Source: Meridianimarinicoccus aquatilis
GTDB taxonomy: Bacteria; Pseudomonadota; Alphaproteobacteria; Rhodobacterales; Rhodobacteraceae
Length of the DNA stretch: 57,177 nt
Assembly: GCF_004358675.1 (NCBI RefSeq)
Contig: NZ_SMZO01000023.1
Span: forward strand, 1-57,177
Direction of reading: 5' to 3'
The notes under the pieces were generated by a model. The model was given only the letters and a program-made list of their open reading frames with translations, made no database searches and had not been told where the DNA came from. Positions 10,393-19,528 of the stretch are shown one piece after another (position 1 is the stretch's first letter; each line of letters starts with the position of its first letter). The translations under genes were made by a program, and so were the position numbers.

Positions 10393-10752
10393 ATGGCTAA
10401 CAGTAAACGTGATCTGTTCCTCAAGCGCCGTCTGCGCGTCCGGAACAAGCTGCGGAAAATGGCTGATGGGCGTCCTCGCCTGTCGGTTCACCGCTCCAAC
10501 AAGAACATCAGCGTTCAGCTCATTGACGATGTGAACGGCGTGACCCTCGTGTCTGCCTCCTCGCTCGAAAAAGATCTGGGCGTGGTCGGCAAGAACAACG
10601 TCGATGCCGCTGCCAAGATTGGCTCGGCAATCGCAGAACGCGCCAAGGCGAAAGGCATTGAACAGTGCTATTTCGACCGCGGTGGCTTCTTGTTCCACGG
10701 GAAGGTCAAGGCACTTGCCGACGCCGCTCGTGAAGGTGGCCTGAAGTTCTAA
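10393..10752 (+). CDS. rplR: 50S ribosomal protein L18
   Basis: L18 (119 aa) binds 5S rRNA together with L5. The ATG at 10393 (start [17 protein letters not shown]) is preceded by AAGGACGGG; an in-frame start at 10255 would overlap rplF and is rejected. Motifs: [20 protein letters not shown] and the C-terminal [21 protein letters not shown] 128-bp spacer with a UUCG hairpin follows. Confidence 0.97.
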   Translation: MANSKRDLFLKRRLRVRNKLRKMADGRPRLSVHRSNKNISVQLIDDVNGVTLVSASSLEKDLGVVGKNNVDAAAKIGSAIAERAKAKGIEQCYFDRGGFLFHGKVKALADAAREGGLKF

Positions 10753-10773
10753 GAACGACCGATATCACTGCGT

Positions 10774-10795
10774 AGGCGGCGCTTCGGCGCTGCCT
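10774..10795 (+). other. UUCG-capped stem-loop between rplR and rpsE
   Basis: A 9-bp stem (10774-10782 with 10787-10795, one G-T pair) is closed by a TTCG tetraloop, one of the most stable RNA hairpins. No T-run follows, so it is not a standard terminator. It may be a processing or stability element, or a ribosomal-protein binding site, in the rplR-rpsE spacer. Confidence 0.6.
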
Positions 10796-10880
10796 CGATG
10801 ATCGGGGGGCCGCCACACAAACGTGACGCCCACCGCGATCGGACAGACCGGCGCAGCGCGCCAAAAGAAAAGGATGCCTC

Positions 10881-11456
10881 ATGGCAAGAGATGACAACCG
10901 CCGGGGTGGTCGCGACCGCGACGAGAACCCGGAATTCGCAGATCGCCTGGTTGCGATCAACCGCGTGTCCAAGACGGTCAAGGGCGGTAAACGCTTTGGC
11001 TTCGCAGCGCTCGTCGTTGTAGGCGACCAAAAAGGCCGCGTCGGTTTCGGCAAGGGCAAGGCCAAAGAGGTCCCCGAGGCGATCCGCAAGGCAACCGAGC
11101 AGGCGCGTCGTAACCTGATCCGCGTTCCACTGCGTGAAGGCCGCACACTGCATCACGATGTTTACGGACGTCACGGCGCAGGCAAGGTCATCATGCGCAC
11201 AGCACCACAGGGTACAGGCATCATCGCCGGTGGTCCAATGCGTGCCGTGTTCGAAATGCTGGGTGTGCAAGACGTTGTCGCGAAGTCGCAAGGCTCGCAG
11301 AACCCCTACAACATGATCCGTGCCACACTTGACGGTCTGCGCAACGAAAGCAGCCCACGTATGGTTGCACAGCGTCGCGGCAAGAAAGTTGCTGACATTC
11401 TGCCCAAGCGGGATGGCGCACCGGTTGCCGAAGCTGCTGAAGCGTCGGAAGGCTGA
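10881..11456 (+). CDS. rpsE: 30S ribosomal protein S5
   Basis: S5 (191 aa) is a fidelity protein near the decoding centre and the mRNA entry tunnel. Its double-stranded RNA-binding-like N-terminal domain includes [20 protein letters not shown] (36-55) and [20 protein letters not shown]. The second domain has [17 protein letters not shown]-terminal Ala/Glu stretch follows the conserved part. rpmD begins 11 bp after its stop. Confidence 0.97.
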   Translation: MARDDNRRGGRDRDENPEFADRLVAINRVSKTVKGGKRFGFAALVVVGDQKGRVGFGKGKAKEVPEAIRKATEQARRNLIRVPLREGRTLHHDVYGRHGAGKVIMRTAPQGTGIIAGGPMRAVFEMLGVQDVVAKSQGSQNPYNMIRATLDGLRNESSPRMVAQRRGKKVADILPKRDGAPVAEAAEASEG

Positions 11457-11467
11457 GGAGAGTACCC

Positions 11468-11656
11468 ATGGCAAAAACCATCGTCGTAAAGCAGGTCGGT
11501 TCGCCGATCCGCCGCCCCGCCAAACAGCGTGATACGCTGATCGGTCTGGGTCTGAACAAGATGCACAAGACTCGCGAACTGGAAGATACTCCTTCGGTCC
11601 GCGGCATGGTCAATTCGATCCCGCATCTCGTAGAGATTATCGAAGAACGCGGCTGA
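11468..11656 (+). CDS. rpmD: 50S ribosomal protein L30
   Basis: L30 (62 aa) is a small large-subunit protein; [20 protein letters not shown] and [20 protein letters not shown] fit the family. It is the last gene of the rpmC block: an intrinsic terminator begins 24 bp downstream and a reverse-strand transporter gene separates it from rplO, its usual neighbour. Confidence 0.96.
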   Translation: MAKTIVVKQVGSPIRRPAKQRDTLIGLGLNKMHKTRELEDTPSVRGMVNSIPHLVEIIEERG

Positions 11657-11680
11657 GCAGGCCAAGGTTCGGAAGATTGG

Positions 11681-11708
11681 AAAGCGCACCGATTTGGTGC
11701 GCTTTTTT
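11681..11708 (+). terminator. Intrinsic terminator after rpmD
   Basis: A perfect 10-bp stem (11681-11690 with 11696-11705) with loop GATTT runs into TTTTTT. It ends the rpmC-rpmD transcript before the inserted benE-like gene. The remaining 270 bp to the end of benE (11709-11981) show nothing I recognise. Confidence 0.9.
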
Positions 11709-11981
11709 CGTTTATATATTTGGGTTTGTTCCTTCTTTCCCGCGATCAAGATTGATGGCAGTGCTGGGTGAGCGTCGGCGATTGCAGTGATACCGCCGTG
11801 GCTTGTTTGCACATGATCCGCCGTCCTAATTACGGCCTAACTGCGTTACGCATAGTGGCTTCGTGGCCGACCGGAAGGTGCTGCCTTTGGCGCGCACGTT
11901 CTAACCGCTGCGTCGGCTGGACACTGTCGGTTCTGTCGCGGCGATCCGCCCTCGCCTGACCTTGCTCGCGTGTAGGGCAGA

Positions 11982-13160
11982 TCATGGGGTTGGCTGGCGC
12001 AAACGCTTGCCGCTCCACACAACAACACCAGCCAAGACGCCCCAGAACGCGCCACTGATCCCGAACAGGGCCATGCCACTTGCGGTTATAAGGAAGGTCA
12101 GGGCAGGGGCCTCGATCTGGCGATTGTCGCTGAACGCGGCGGAAATAGACCCGGTGAAGGCCGGGATCAGCGCCAGACCGGCCACCGCCGTTATCAATCC
12201 GGCAGGTGCGATTGCGGCGAGCGTCGTCACGAGGCCAGCGGCAAAGGCAAGTGACACATAGACCACGCCCGACGCGACCGCAGCCCAGTATCGCCGCGAC
12301 GGATCAGGCCCTGCATCTTCGCCTGCCATCATGGCCGCAGTTATCGCTGACATGTTCGCAGGGATTGCGCCGAAGGGGGCAGCAATCAGACTGGCCAGAC
12401 CTGTTTGACGGATCAAGGGCTGCCGCTTGACCGAGTAGCCGTGCAGTTCAAGAACCGCGAAGCCAGGAATGTTCTGTCCCGCCATAGTGACCAAAAACAA
12501 CGGCACCGAAATCGATACGAACCCGTGCACGGTGAACACCGGCGCGACGATGGCAAAGTCGCCGAAGCCAGCTGTTGTTTGCCACGCTGCTCCGTCAGAT
12601 AGGTCGACGTTAAAGTAGACGACCAGCAGAAATGCCAGCATTGCAAGCGGCATTGCGGCCAAGCGGTCCCACATAAGCCCGATCAGCCAAGCAATCATCA
12701 CCGGAAGCACAAAAAGCGGGATCGCCCCCAACGCAAGGGCAGGGGCGAGACACAGCTTCAGCAACACGCCTGCCAAAAGGGCATTGGCCACGGGTTTCGG
12801 GATTGCCGCCACAACGCGCCCAAGTGCCGGAACCATGCCGGTGAGGATGATCAGACCAGCACAGCATATGAACGCCCCGACCACTTCGGCAAAACCACCG
12901 GTTGGGGCAATCGCAGAGGCGAGAAACGCCGCGCCGGGTGTGGACCAGGCGACAGCTGCGGGAATTCGCGTGAGAAGTGGAAGTATAATGCTGCACAGGC
13001 CCATCGCCAATGTCGCGGCGAACAAGCCGGTCGCAGCTTGCGCTTGGGTCGCGCCGGTTGCCGTCAATCCAGCCAGAACAATTGCAAACGACGCCGAATA
13101 ACCGACAAAGGCGGCAAGCAGCCCAATATACGCCGCTGGGGCGGTTAAATCACGGAACAT
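11982..13160 (-). CDS. BenE-family benzoate/H+ symporter-like transporter
   Basis: A very hydrophobic protein (392 aa from the ATG at 13160; a GTG at 13202 would add 14 residues, and neither has a strong ribosome-binding site) with about 11-12 membrane segments. It fits the BenE family (benzoate:proton symporters, APC-like fold). Typical stretches are VAWSTPGAAFLASA, AIPKPVANALLAGVLL, FGAIPANMSAITAA and AGLALIPAFTGS. No aromatic-degradation genes lie nearby, so the substrate is open. It lies in reverse orientation between rpmD and rplO, splitting the spc operon. Confidence 0.88.
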   Translation of the reverse strand: MFRDLTAPAAYIGLLAAFVGYSASFAIVLAGLTATGATQAQAATGLFAATLAMGLCSIILPLLTRIPAAVAWSTPGAAFLASAIAPTGGFAEVVGAFICCAGLIILTGMVPALGRVVAAIPKPVANALLAGVLLKLCLAPALALGAIPLFVLPVMIAWLIGLMWDRLAAMPLAMLAFLLVVYFNVDLSDGAAWQTTAGFGDFAIVAPVFTVHGFVSISVPLFLVTMAGQNIPGFAVLELHGYSVKRQPLIRQTGLASLIAAPFGAIPANMSAITAAMMAGEDAGPDPSRRYWAAVASGVVYVSLAFAAGLVTTLAAIAPAGLITAVAGLALIPAFTGSISAAFSDNRQIEAPALTFLITASGMALFGISGAFWGVLAGVVVWSGKRLRQPTP

Positions 13161-13318
13161 AAGAGAAAACTCGCAGCTTGGTTGGCCGTACTGTGCCGTC
13201 ACTATGCGAGCAATGACACAGGGTTTCCAGCGACATGTGGTCCGGGTTGCATGGCTGCCATAGCCACGCGCGGTGGCACCTAACGTTACATGCGAACTTC
13301 AACGTGGGGTGCCGGGCC

Positions 13319-13347
13319 TTGATCCCGGCGCGGAACCCCCCTATACG
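13319..13347 (+). promoter_or_regulatory. Candidate sigma-70 promoter for rplO-secY
   Basis: TTGATC (13319-13324), 17-bp spacer, TATACG (13342-13347), about 95 bp before the rplO ATG. It is needed because rplO and secY are cut off from the upstream operon by the rpmD terminator and the reverse benE gene. Of the four such candidates in the supercluster this has the best -10 box. The -35 lies within a short GC-rich inverted repeat. Confidence 0.5.
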
Positions 13348-13441
13348 CGCCCGACAGCCCATCGGGGTTGGAATCACTGATATGCCGTGGCTGCCCCACA
13401 CCGTCGCTGGTAGGGCACGTCCGGCCAAGGAGAAAAGCGAC

Positions 13442-13915
13442 ATGAAACTGCACGAACTTCGTGACAATGCCGGTGCGGCAAAGAAATCCAAGCGCATCGG
13501 TCGTGGCCCCGGCTCTGGTAAGGGTAAAATGGGTGGCCGCGGTATCAAAGGTCAGAAATCCCGTTCGGGTGTGGCTATTGGTGGCTATGAAGGCGGCCAA
13601 ATGCCCCTGTACCAGCGTCTTCCAAAGCGCGGCTTCAACAAGCCGAACCGCAAGGAATTCGCAGTGGTCAACCTTGGTCTGATCCAGAAATTTATCGACG
13701 CCGGCAAGATCGACGCGGCCCAGCCCGTTGACGAAGACGCGCTGATCGCATCGGGTCTGGTGCGCCGCAAGCGGGACGGTATTCGCGTTCTTGCAAAGGG
13801 CGAAGTGACCTCTGCTGTAAGCCTCACAGTCTCCGGCGCTTCCAAAGCAGCGGTTGACGCGGTGGCGAAAGCTGGCGGATCACTGACAGTCACATCCGCG
13901 GCGGCTGCTGAGTAA
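13442..13915 (+). CDS. rplO: 50S ribosomal protein L15
   Basis: L15 (157 aa) is a late-assembly large-subunit protein. The ATG at 13442, preceded by AAGGAG, gives the expected start [20 protein letters not shown]. The glycine-rich [19 protein letters not shown] and [17 protein letters not shown] are diagnostic. An upstream in-frame extension to 13235 is non-coding leader. It forms a two-gene unit with secY. Confidence 0.97.
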   Translation: MKLHELRDNAGAAKKSKRIGRGPGSGKGKMGGRGIKGQKSRSGVAIGGYEGGQMPLYQRLPKRGFNKPNRKEFAVVNLGLIQKFIDAGKIDAAQPVDEDALIASGLVRRKRDGIRVLAKGEVTSAVSLTVSGASKAAVDAVAKAGGSLTVTSAAAAE

Positions 13916-13963
13916 GCGGTTGCGAGTGGCCCTAGGGCCGCTTACATCCTGCATAGGTTTTCC

Positions 13964-13996
13964 AGCGCCGCCGACCGGAAACCGGTTCGGCGGCGC
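13964..13996 (+). other. Long stem-loop between rplO and secY
   Basis: A 15-bp nearly perfect GC-rich stem (13964-13978 with 13982-13996) with loop AAA. There is no T-run and it ends 20 bp before the secY ATG, so it lies just upstream of the secY ribosome-binding region. It may set the lower level of SecY synthesis relative to L15 by RNA processing or ribosome access. This is inference from position. Confidence 0.65.
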
Positions 13997-14016
13997 TCGC
14001 ATGAAAGAGATATCGC

Positions 14017-15387
<1,371 letters not shown>

Positions 15388-15456
15388 ACTTGACGGAAAC
15401 TTGACGGCACGCGCATAGTTTGGACCTAGGTTTCTTCTTTGAAATGGGTCTGAATC

Positions 15457-16572
15457 ATGCGCGTGCCTTATTCTATCGGACTAGGCGTTTTTGCTGCTGC
15501 GATGCCAATCTCTGTTGCGGCGCAACCCCTGGAGTATGGCAATGACAGCGGGGGCAGTGTTACTGCCTATGGCCAGCTCAGTCCGACCTATCTGGGCGTC
15601 GATGACGGTACAGAAAAAGTCGACGAACTGGCAGACAACGCCCGGTCGAACAGCCGCGTTGGCCTGATCATTGATCAGGACTTCAGTGACCTGACCCTTA
15701 GCTTTGTTTTCGAAACCGCCCTTGGCGCACCTCAAACCTCTGGCTTCTCGCAGGGGTTTCAGCCGGAGTGGGATTGGCAGCGGACGAACATTCGCCGCGT
15801 TGAGTTGATCATGTCAGGGGCGTTTGGGATCGTGTCGCTTGGGCAAGGGTCAATGGCGTCGGATGGCACGGCGGGATCCGACTTGTCCAAAACCACGATG
15901 GCCAGCACCGTTACAACATCCGATACTGCTGGCGGTTTTAAGTTCCGTTTCGCGGACGGTCGACTTTCAAGCGTGAAGCTGGGCAATGTGTTCAGCGATT
16001 TTGATGGCGGTCGGCGCAACCGGATCCGCTATGAAACGCCGAAATTTCTCGGCGGCACTGATACAGGCGGGCTAAGCGTTGCCATCGCCTATGGCCAAGA
16101 GATTCTCGCAAAAGGGAATGACGATGAGTTCTACGATATCGGGCTGTTTTATGCCGAAGAGGCGGGTCGCTTTCGCATTCGCGGCGGTGCGAATTATGCG
16201 TGGGTCGATGGCGCGACGGTGACTGAAAGCTTTGCAGCGTCTTTGTCAGTACTGGACATGCCGACAGGTTTAAACGGCACGCTGGCCGCAGGCGGCGATC
16301 CTGATGGTGGTAGCTATGGCTATGGCAAACTAGGCTGGTTCAAGAGCCTTTGGGATGGCGGGGTGACTGCCCTTTCGGTCGACTATTATCAAGGGCGAGA
16401 CTTCAATGTGGCCGGGTCCACATCTGACGCGTGGGGCGTTCAAGTCGCGCAATTTGTGGATCAGCTCAGTCTGGAAGCCTATCTCGGGTTCGCGCGGGCC
16501 AGCTATGATGATGCGGCAGGATCGTACGACGACATCGACTCGACCCTCGCCGGTGTTCGCTGGAGGTTTTGA
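15457..16572 (+). CDS. Outer-membrane porin
   Basis: A 371-residue predicted outer-membrane beta-barrel. It has a signal peptide ending near SVAAQP (about residue 23), then alternating polar/hydrophobic strands rich in Gly, Asp and Tyr, and it ends in GVRWRF with the terminal Phe used by the BAM insertion machinery. The start GGSVTAYGQLSPTYLGVDDG and NSRVGLIIDQ resemble Gram-negative porins of Rhodobacterales. It stands between secY and rpsM where adk usually sits. Its pore selectivity is unknown. Confidence 0.85.
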   Translation: MRVPYSIGLGVFAAAMPISVAAQPLEYGNDSGGSVTAYGQLSPTYLGVDDGTEKVDELADNARSNSRVGLIIDQDFSDLTLSFVFETALGAPQTSGFSQGFQPEWDWQRTNIRRVELIMSGAFGIVSLGQGSMASDGTAGSDLSKTTMASTVTTSDTAGGFKFRFADGRLSSVKLGNVFSDFDGGRRNRIRYETPKFLGGTDTGGLSVAIAYGQEILAKGNDDEFYDIGLFYAEEAGRFRIRGGANYAWVDGATVTESFAASLSVLDMPTGLNGTLAAGGDPDGGSYGYGKLGWFKSLWDGGVTALSVDYYQGRDFNVAGSTSDAWGVQVAQFVDQLSLEAYLGFARASYDDAAGSYDDIDSTLAGVRWRF

Positions 16573-16702
16573 CTTTTGCAGTGGGTTGATCCCAATCCTT
16601 CAGCGTTCTAGGGTCGAGCGAGATGCGCCGCGATGCGCCCTGCTGGAACGCTGCGGTGTTCCATGCGCCCTTGAGGGGCGGAGTGGCGCATTGCTTTTGG
16701 TG

Positions 16703-16731
16703 TTGACCTCAAATCCGATTCCCACTACGCG
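16703..16731 (+). promoter_or_regulatory. Candidate promoter for the alpha operon (rpsM)
   Basis: TTGACC (16703-16708), 17-bp spacer, TACGCG (16726-16731), in the 321-bp gene-free stretch 16573-16893 between the porin and rpsM. The -35 is the same hexamer proposed for rplB; the -10 is poor. The stretch also contains imperfect inverted repeats around 16615-16690, including GCGCCC/GGGGCG, but no clear terminator. Confidence 0.3.
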
Positions 16732-16893
16732 GTCATTTCTCGATAGGAATCGACTGCGCGGCACTGTGTCATAAGCACCTCTTGCTGCCTTTGGTTCTCA
16801 GCGAAATCTCATTGGCGGAGGCTGGGCATTGTTCAGCCGATGTTGTGAAAAAAGGTTCTGGGACTACGGAACCGCAACGAAAGGACGAACGAC

Positions 16894-17262
16894 TTGGCAC
16901 GTATTGCCGGCATCAACCTGCCGACCCAGAAACGGGTCCCTATTGCACTGACATACATCCACGGCATCGGCCCCTCGGCGGCAAGCAGCATCTGCGAAGC
17001 CATCGGGATCGAGGCGTCCCGCCGTCTGAACGAATTGTCGGATGCGGAACTGCTCGCCATCCGCGAACACATTGACGCCAACTTCACTGTCGAAGGCGAT
17101 TTGCGCCGCGAAGTGCAGATGAACGTCAAGCGCCTGATGGATCTTGGCTGCTATCGCGGTCTGCGCCATCGTCGCAATCTGCCTGTGCGCGGTCAGCGTA
17201 CCCATACCAATGCCCGCACCCGTAAGGGCCCGGCAAAAGCCATTGCTGGCAAGAAGAAGTAA
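16894..17262 (+). CDS. rpsM: 30S ribosomal protein S13 (TTG start)
   Basis: S13 (122 aa) bridges the 30S head to L5 and contacts P-site tRNA. It has the family start (M)[36 protein letters not shown], and the C-terminal [20 protein letters not shown] with basic tail. The start codon is TTG at 16894, 8 bp after AAGGA; there is no in-frame ATG that keeps the conserved N-terminus. This is unusual for a highly expressed ribosomal gene. Confidence 0.96.
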   Translation: MARIAGINLPTQKRVPIALTYIHGIGPSAASSICEAIGIEASRRLNELSDAELLAIREHIDANFTVEGDLRREVQMNVKRLMDLGCYRGLRHRRNLPVRGQRTHTNARTRKGPAKAIAGKKK

Positions 17263-17277
17263 GGGAGGGCATAGATT

Positions 17278-17673
17278 ATGGCACGTGAAACCCGTCGCGC
17301 AGCACCGAAGCGCAAGGAACGCAAGAACATCGCCGCAGGTGTGGCGCATGTTAACTCGACGTTCAATAACACAAAAATTCTGATCTCTGACGTTCAGGGC
17401 AATGCCATTGCATGGTCCTCTGCCGGGACAATGGGCTTCAAAGGGTCGCGTAAATCGACACCTTATGCAGCTCAGCTCGCCGCAGAAGATGCAGGCAAGA
17501 AAGCTCAGGATCACGGCGTGAAAACGCTGGAAGTTGAAGTCCAGGGCCCAGGCTCTGGCCGTGAAAGCGCCTTGCGCGCTCTGGCGGCTGTCGGCTTCAA
17601 CATCACGTCCATCCGCGACGTGACACCGATCGCACATAATGGCTGCCGCCCGCCCAAGCGTCGCCGCGTCTGA
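17278..17673 (+). CDS. rpsK: 30S ribosomal protein S11
   Basis: S11 (131 aa) lies on the platform near the E site. Motifs: [40 protein letters not shown] and the C-terminal [18 protein letters not shown], containing the NG pair that is isomerised to isoaspartate in E. coli. It follows rpsM by 15 bp with a GGGAGGG ribosome-binding site. Confidence 0.97.
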   Translation: MARETRRAAPKRKERKNIAAGVAHVNSTFNNTKILISDVQGNAIAWSSAGTMGFKGSRKSTPYAAQLAAEDAGKKAQDHGVKTLEVEVQGPGSGRESALRALAAVGFNITSIRDVTPIAHNGCRPPKRRRV

Positions 17674-17691
17674 TCTATAGAATTCAGAGGT

Positions 17692-17715
17692 GGGTCGTGC
17701 CCTTTGGCACGGCCC
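17692..17715 (+). terminator. Hairpin between rpsK and rpoA (possible attenuator)
   Basis: A 10-bp stem (17692-17701 with 17706-17715, one G-T pair) and loop CTTT; a TTTTT run follows 10 bases later. It lies 18 bp after rpsK and 70 bp before rpoA. The gap before the T-run makes it a weak terminator at most; it may adjust the ratio of S11 to RNA polymerase alpha. Confidence 0.5.
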
Positions 17716-17785
17716 GTTTCGTCATTTTTCCTCGGGTGTTTGCCGCTTCGGACATGGGCAGCAAACGAGCATGGAGGCGACACGC

Positions 17786-18802
17786 ATGATCCAGAAGAAC
17801 TGGCAAGAACTTATCAAGCCAACACAGCTTGTGGTTAAGCCGGGCAACGAGCCCGCGCGCCAAGCCACAGTGGTGGCTGAACCGCTGGAACGGGGCTTTG
17901 GCCTGACAATGGGGAACGCGCTTCGGCGTGTCCTGATGTCGTCGCTTCAGGGCGCCGCGATCACCAGCGTTCAGATCGACAACGTCTTGCATGAATTTTC
18001 GTCCGTTGCGGGCGTCCGCGAAGATGTCACCGACATCGTGTTGAACCTCAAGGGCGTTTCCATCCGCATGGGCGTCGAAGGTCCAAAGCGCGTATCGATT
18101 TCGGCCAAAGGGCCGGGCATCGTGACCGCCGGCGATATTTCCGAGACAACAGGCATCGAGGTTCTGAACAAGGACCACGTGATCTGTCACTTGGATGACG
18201 GTGCTGACGTATTCATGGAACTGACGGTCAACACCGGCAAGGGCTATGTTGCGGCTGACAAGAACCGCCCCGAAGATGCGCCCATCGGTCTGATTCCGAT
18301 CGACGCGATCTATTCGCCGGTCAAGCGCGTAAGCTATGACGTGCAGCCCACCCGCGAAGGTCAGGTTCTGGACTATGACAAGCTGACGCTGAAGATGGAA
18401 ACCGACGGGTCTGTCACCCCGGACGATGCCGTGGCCTATGCTGCGCGTATCCTTCAGGACCAGTTGCAGATCTTCGTCAACTTCGACGAACCCGAGCCCG
18501 CGCGCGGTGAAGCCGAAGATGACGGTCTGGAATTCAACCCGCTGTTGCTCAAGAAGGTCGACGAACTGGAGCTTTCCGTCCGCTCTGCGAACTGCCTGAA
18601 GAACGACAACATCGTGTATATCGGCGATCTGATCCAGAAGACCGAAGCAGAAATGCTGCGCACCCCGAACTTCGGCCGCAAGTCTTTGAACGAAATCAAA
18701 GAAGTGCTGTCGGGTATGGGTCTGCACCTTGGCATGGACGTCGAAGATTGGCCGCCCGAGAACATTGAAGACCTGGCCAAGAAGTTCGAAGACCAGTTCT
18801 GA
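17786..18802 (+). CDS. rpoA: DNA-directed RNA polymerase subunit alpha
   Basis: RNA polymerase alpha (338 aa). The N-terminal assembly domain includes [20 protein letters not shown] and [20 protein letters not shown] (about residues 30-70). The C-terminal domain that binds UP elements and activators includes [20 protein letters not shown] and [12 protein letters not shown]. The ATG at 17786 gives the family start [12 protein letters not shown]; the 32 extra residues readable upstream are leader. It is followed by a 223-bp spacer before rplQ. Confidence 0.97.
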   Translation: MIQKNWQELIKPTQLVVKPGNEPARQATVVAEPLERGFGLTMGNALRRVLMSSLQGAAITSVQIDNVLHEFSSVAGVREDVTDIVLNLKGVSIRMGVEGPKRVSISAKGPGIVTAGDISETTGIEVLNKDHVICHLDDGADVFMELTVNTGKGYVAADKNRPEDAPIGLIPIDAIYSPVKRVSYDVQPTREGQVLDYDKLTLKMETDGSVTPDDAVAYAARILQDQLQIFVNFDEPEPARGEAEDDGLEFNPLLLKKVDELELSVRSANCLKNDNIVYIGDLIQKTEAEMLRTPNFGRKSLNEIKEVLSGMGLHLGMDVEDWPPENIEDLAKKFEDQF

Positions 18803-18839
18803 TGCGCCGTTGCGCGTGCGGCTGACGCTGCGCGCGCGG

Positions 18840-18878
18840 GCACCGACGTGATACCGACGTCGCACCGACACGATACCG
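18840..18878 (+). repeat. Two-copy tandem repeat before rplQ
   Basis: Two 17-bp copies, GCACCGACGTGATACCG (18840-18856) and GCACCGACACGATACCG (18862-18878), differ at two positions and are separated by 5 bp (22-bp period). They lie in the rpoA-rplQ spacer, 148 bp before the rplQ ATG. A 22-bp period puts both copies on the same face of the helix, which suits a protein-binding site, but no regulator is indicated. Confidence 0.6.
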
Positions 18879-19025
18879 GCGGTGCGGCAACGGCAAAAAG
18901 GGAAGGGCGGGCACGATCCCGCCACCCCCGACGATCCGGGCATTCGCCCCAAGGAGAGCGGCTGACACGCATCGGCTGCCAGACAAAGCAAAACCGCCCG
19001 TAGAGGGCAAATTCGGAGACTAGAC

Positions 19026-19445
19026 ATGCGCCACGCACGCGGATACCGCCGCCTTAACCGTACCCACGAACACCGCAAGGCTTTGTGGGCCAACATGGCC
19101 GGCTCGCTTATCGAACATGAGCAGATCAAAACAACACTGCCCAAGGCAAAAGAACTGCGCCCCATCATCGAAAAGATGATCACACTTGCCAAACGCGGTG
19201 ATCTGCACGCGCGCCGTCAGGCCGCAAGCCAGTTGAAGCAAGACGCTTACGTCGCAAAACTGTTTGAAATTCTCGGGCCACGCTACAAAGATCGTCAAGG
19301 CGGCTATGTGCGTGTTTTGAAAGCCGGTTTCCGCTATGGTGACATGGCGCCTATGGCCATCATCGAATTCGTTGACCGTGACGTTGACGCGAAGGGTGCT
19401 GCTGACCGTGCCCGCCTCGAGGCCGAGGAAGCTGCCGAGGATTGA
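19026..19445 (+). CDS. rplQ: 50S ribosomal protein L17
   Basis: L17 (139 aa), a large-subunit protein near the tunnel exit. Start [20 protein letters not shown], core [20 protein letters not shown] and C-terminal [19 protein letters not shown] fit the family. It ends the ribosomal supercluster; an intrinsic terminator starts 23 bp downstream. Confidence 0.97.
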   Translation: MRHARGYRRLNRTHEHRKALWANMAGSLIEHEQIKTTLPKAKELRPIIEKMITLAKRGDLHARRQAASQLKQDAYVAKLFEILGPRYKDRQGGYVRVLKAGFRYGDMAPMAIIEFVDRDVDAKGAADRARLEAEEAAED

Positions 19446-19467
19446 TCCTCTGCTGCACTGCATTTGG

Positions 19468-19500
19468 AAGGGCTGGCCACCGCGCCGGCCCTTTTGCTTT
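19468..19500 (+). terminator. Intrinsic terminator after rplQ
   Basis: A 10-bp stem (19468-19477 with 19484-19493, one G-T pair) with a 6-nt loop is followed by TTGCTTTT. It closes the alpha operon 29 bp before rarA. Confidence 0.8.
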
Positions 19501-19528
19501 TGTTCTGACCGCCCGATAGATTGCTTGC

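Noticed and set aside
17684-19192. 502-codon open frame antisense to rpoA
   Set aside because: It mirrors a GC-rich highly conserved gene on the other strand; the sense strand encodes a full RNA polymerase alpha. Several similar shadows occur opposite rplB, secY, rpsH/rplF and aapJ.
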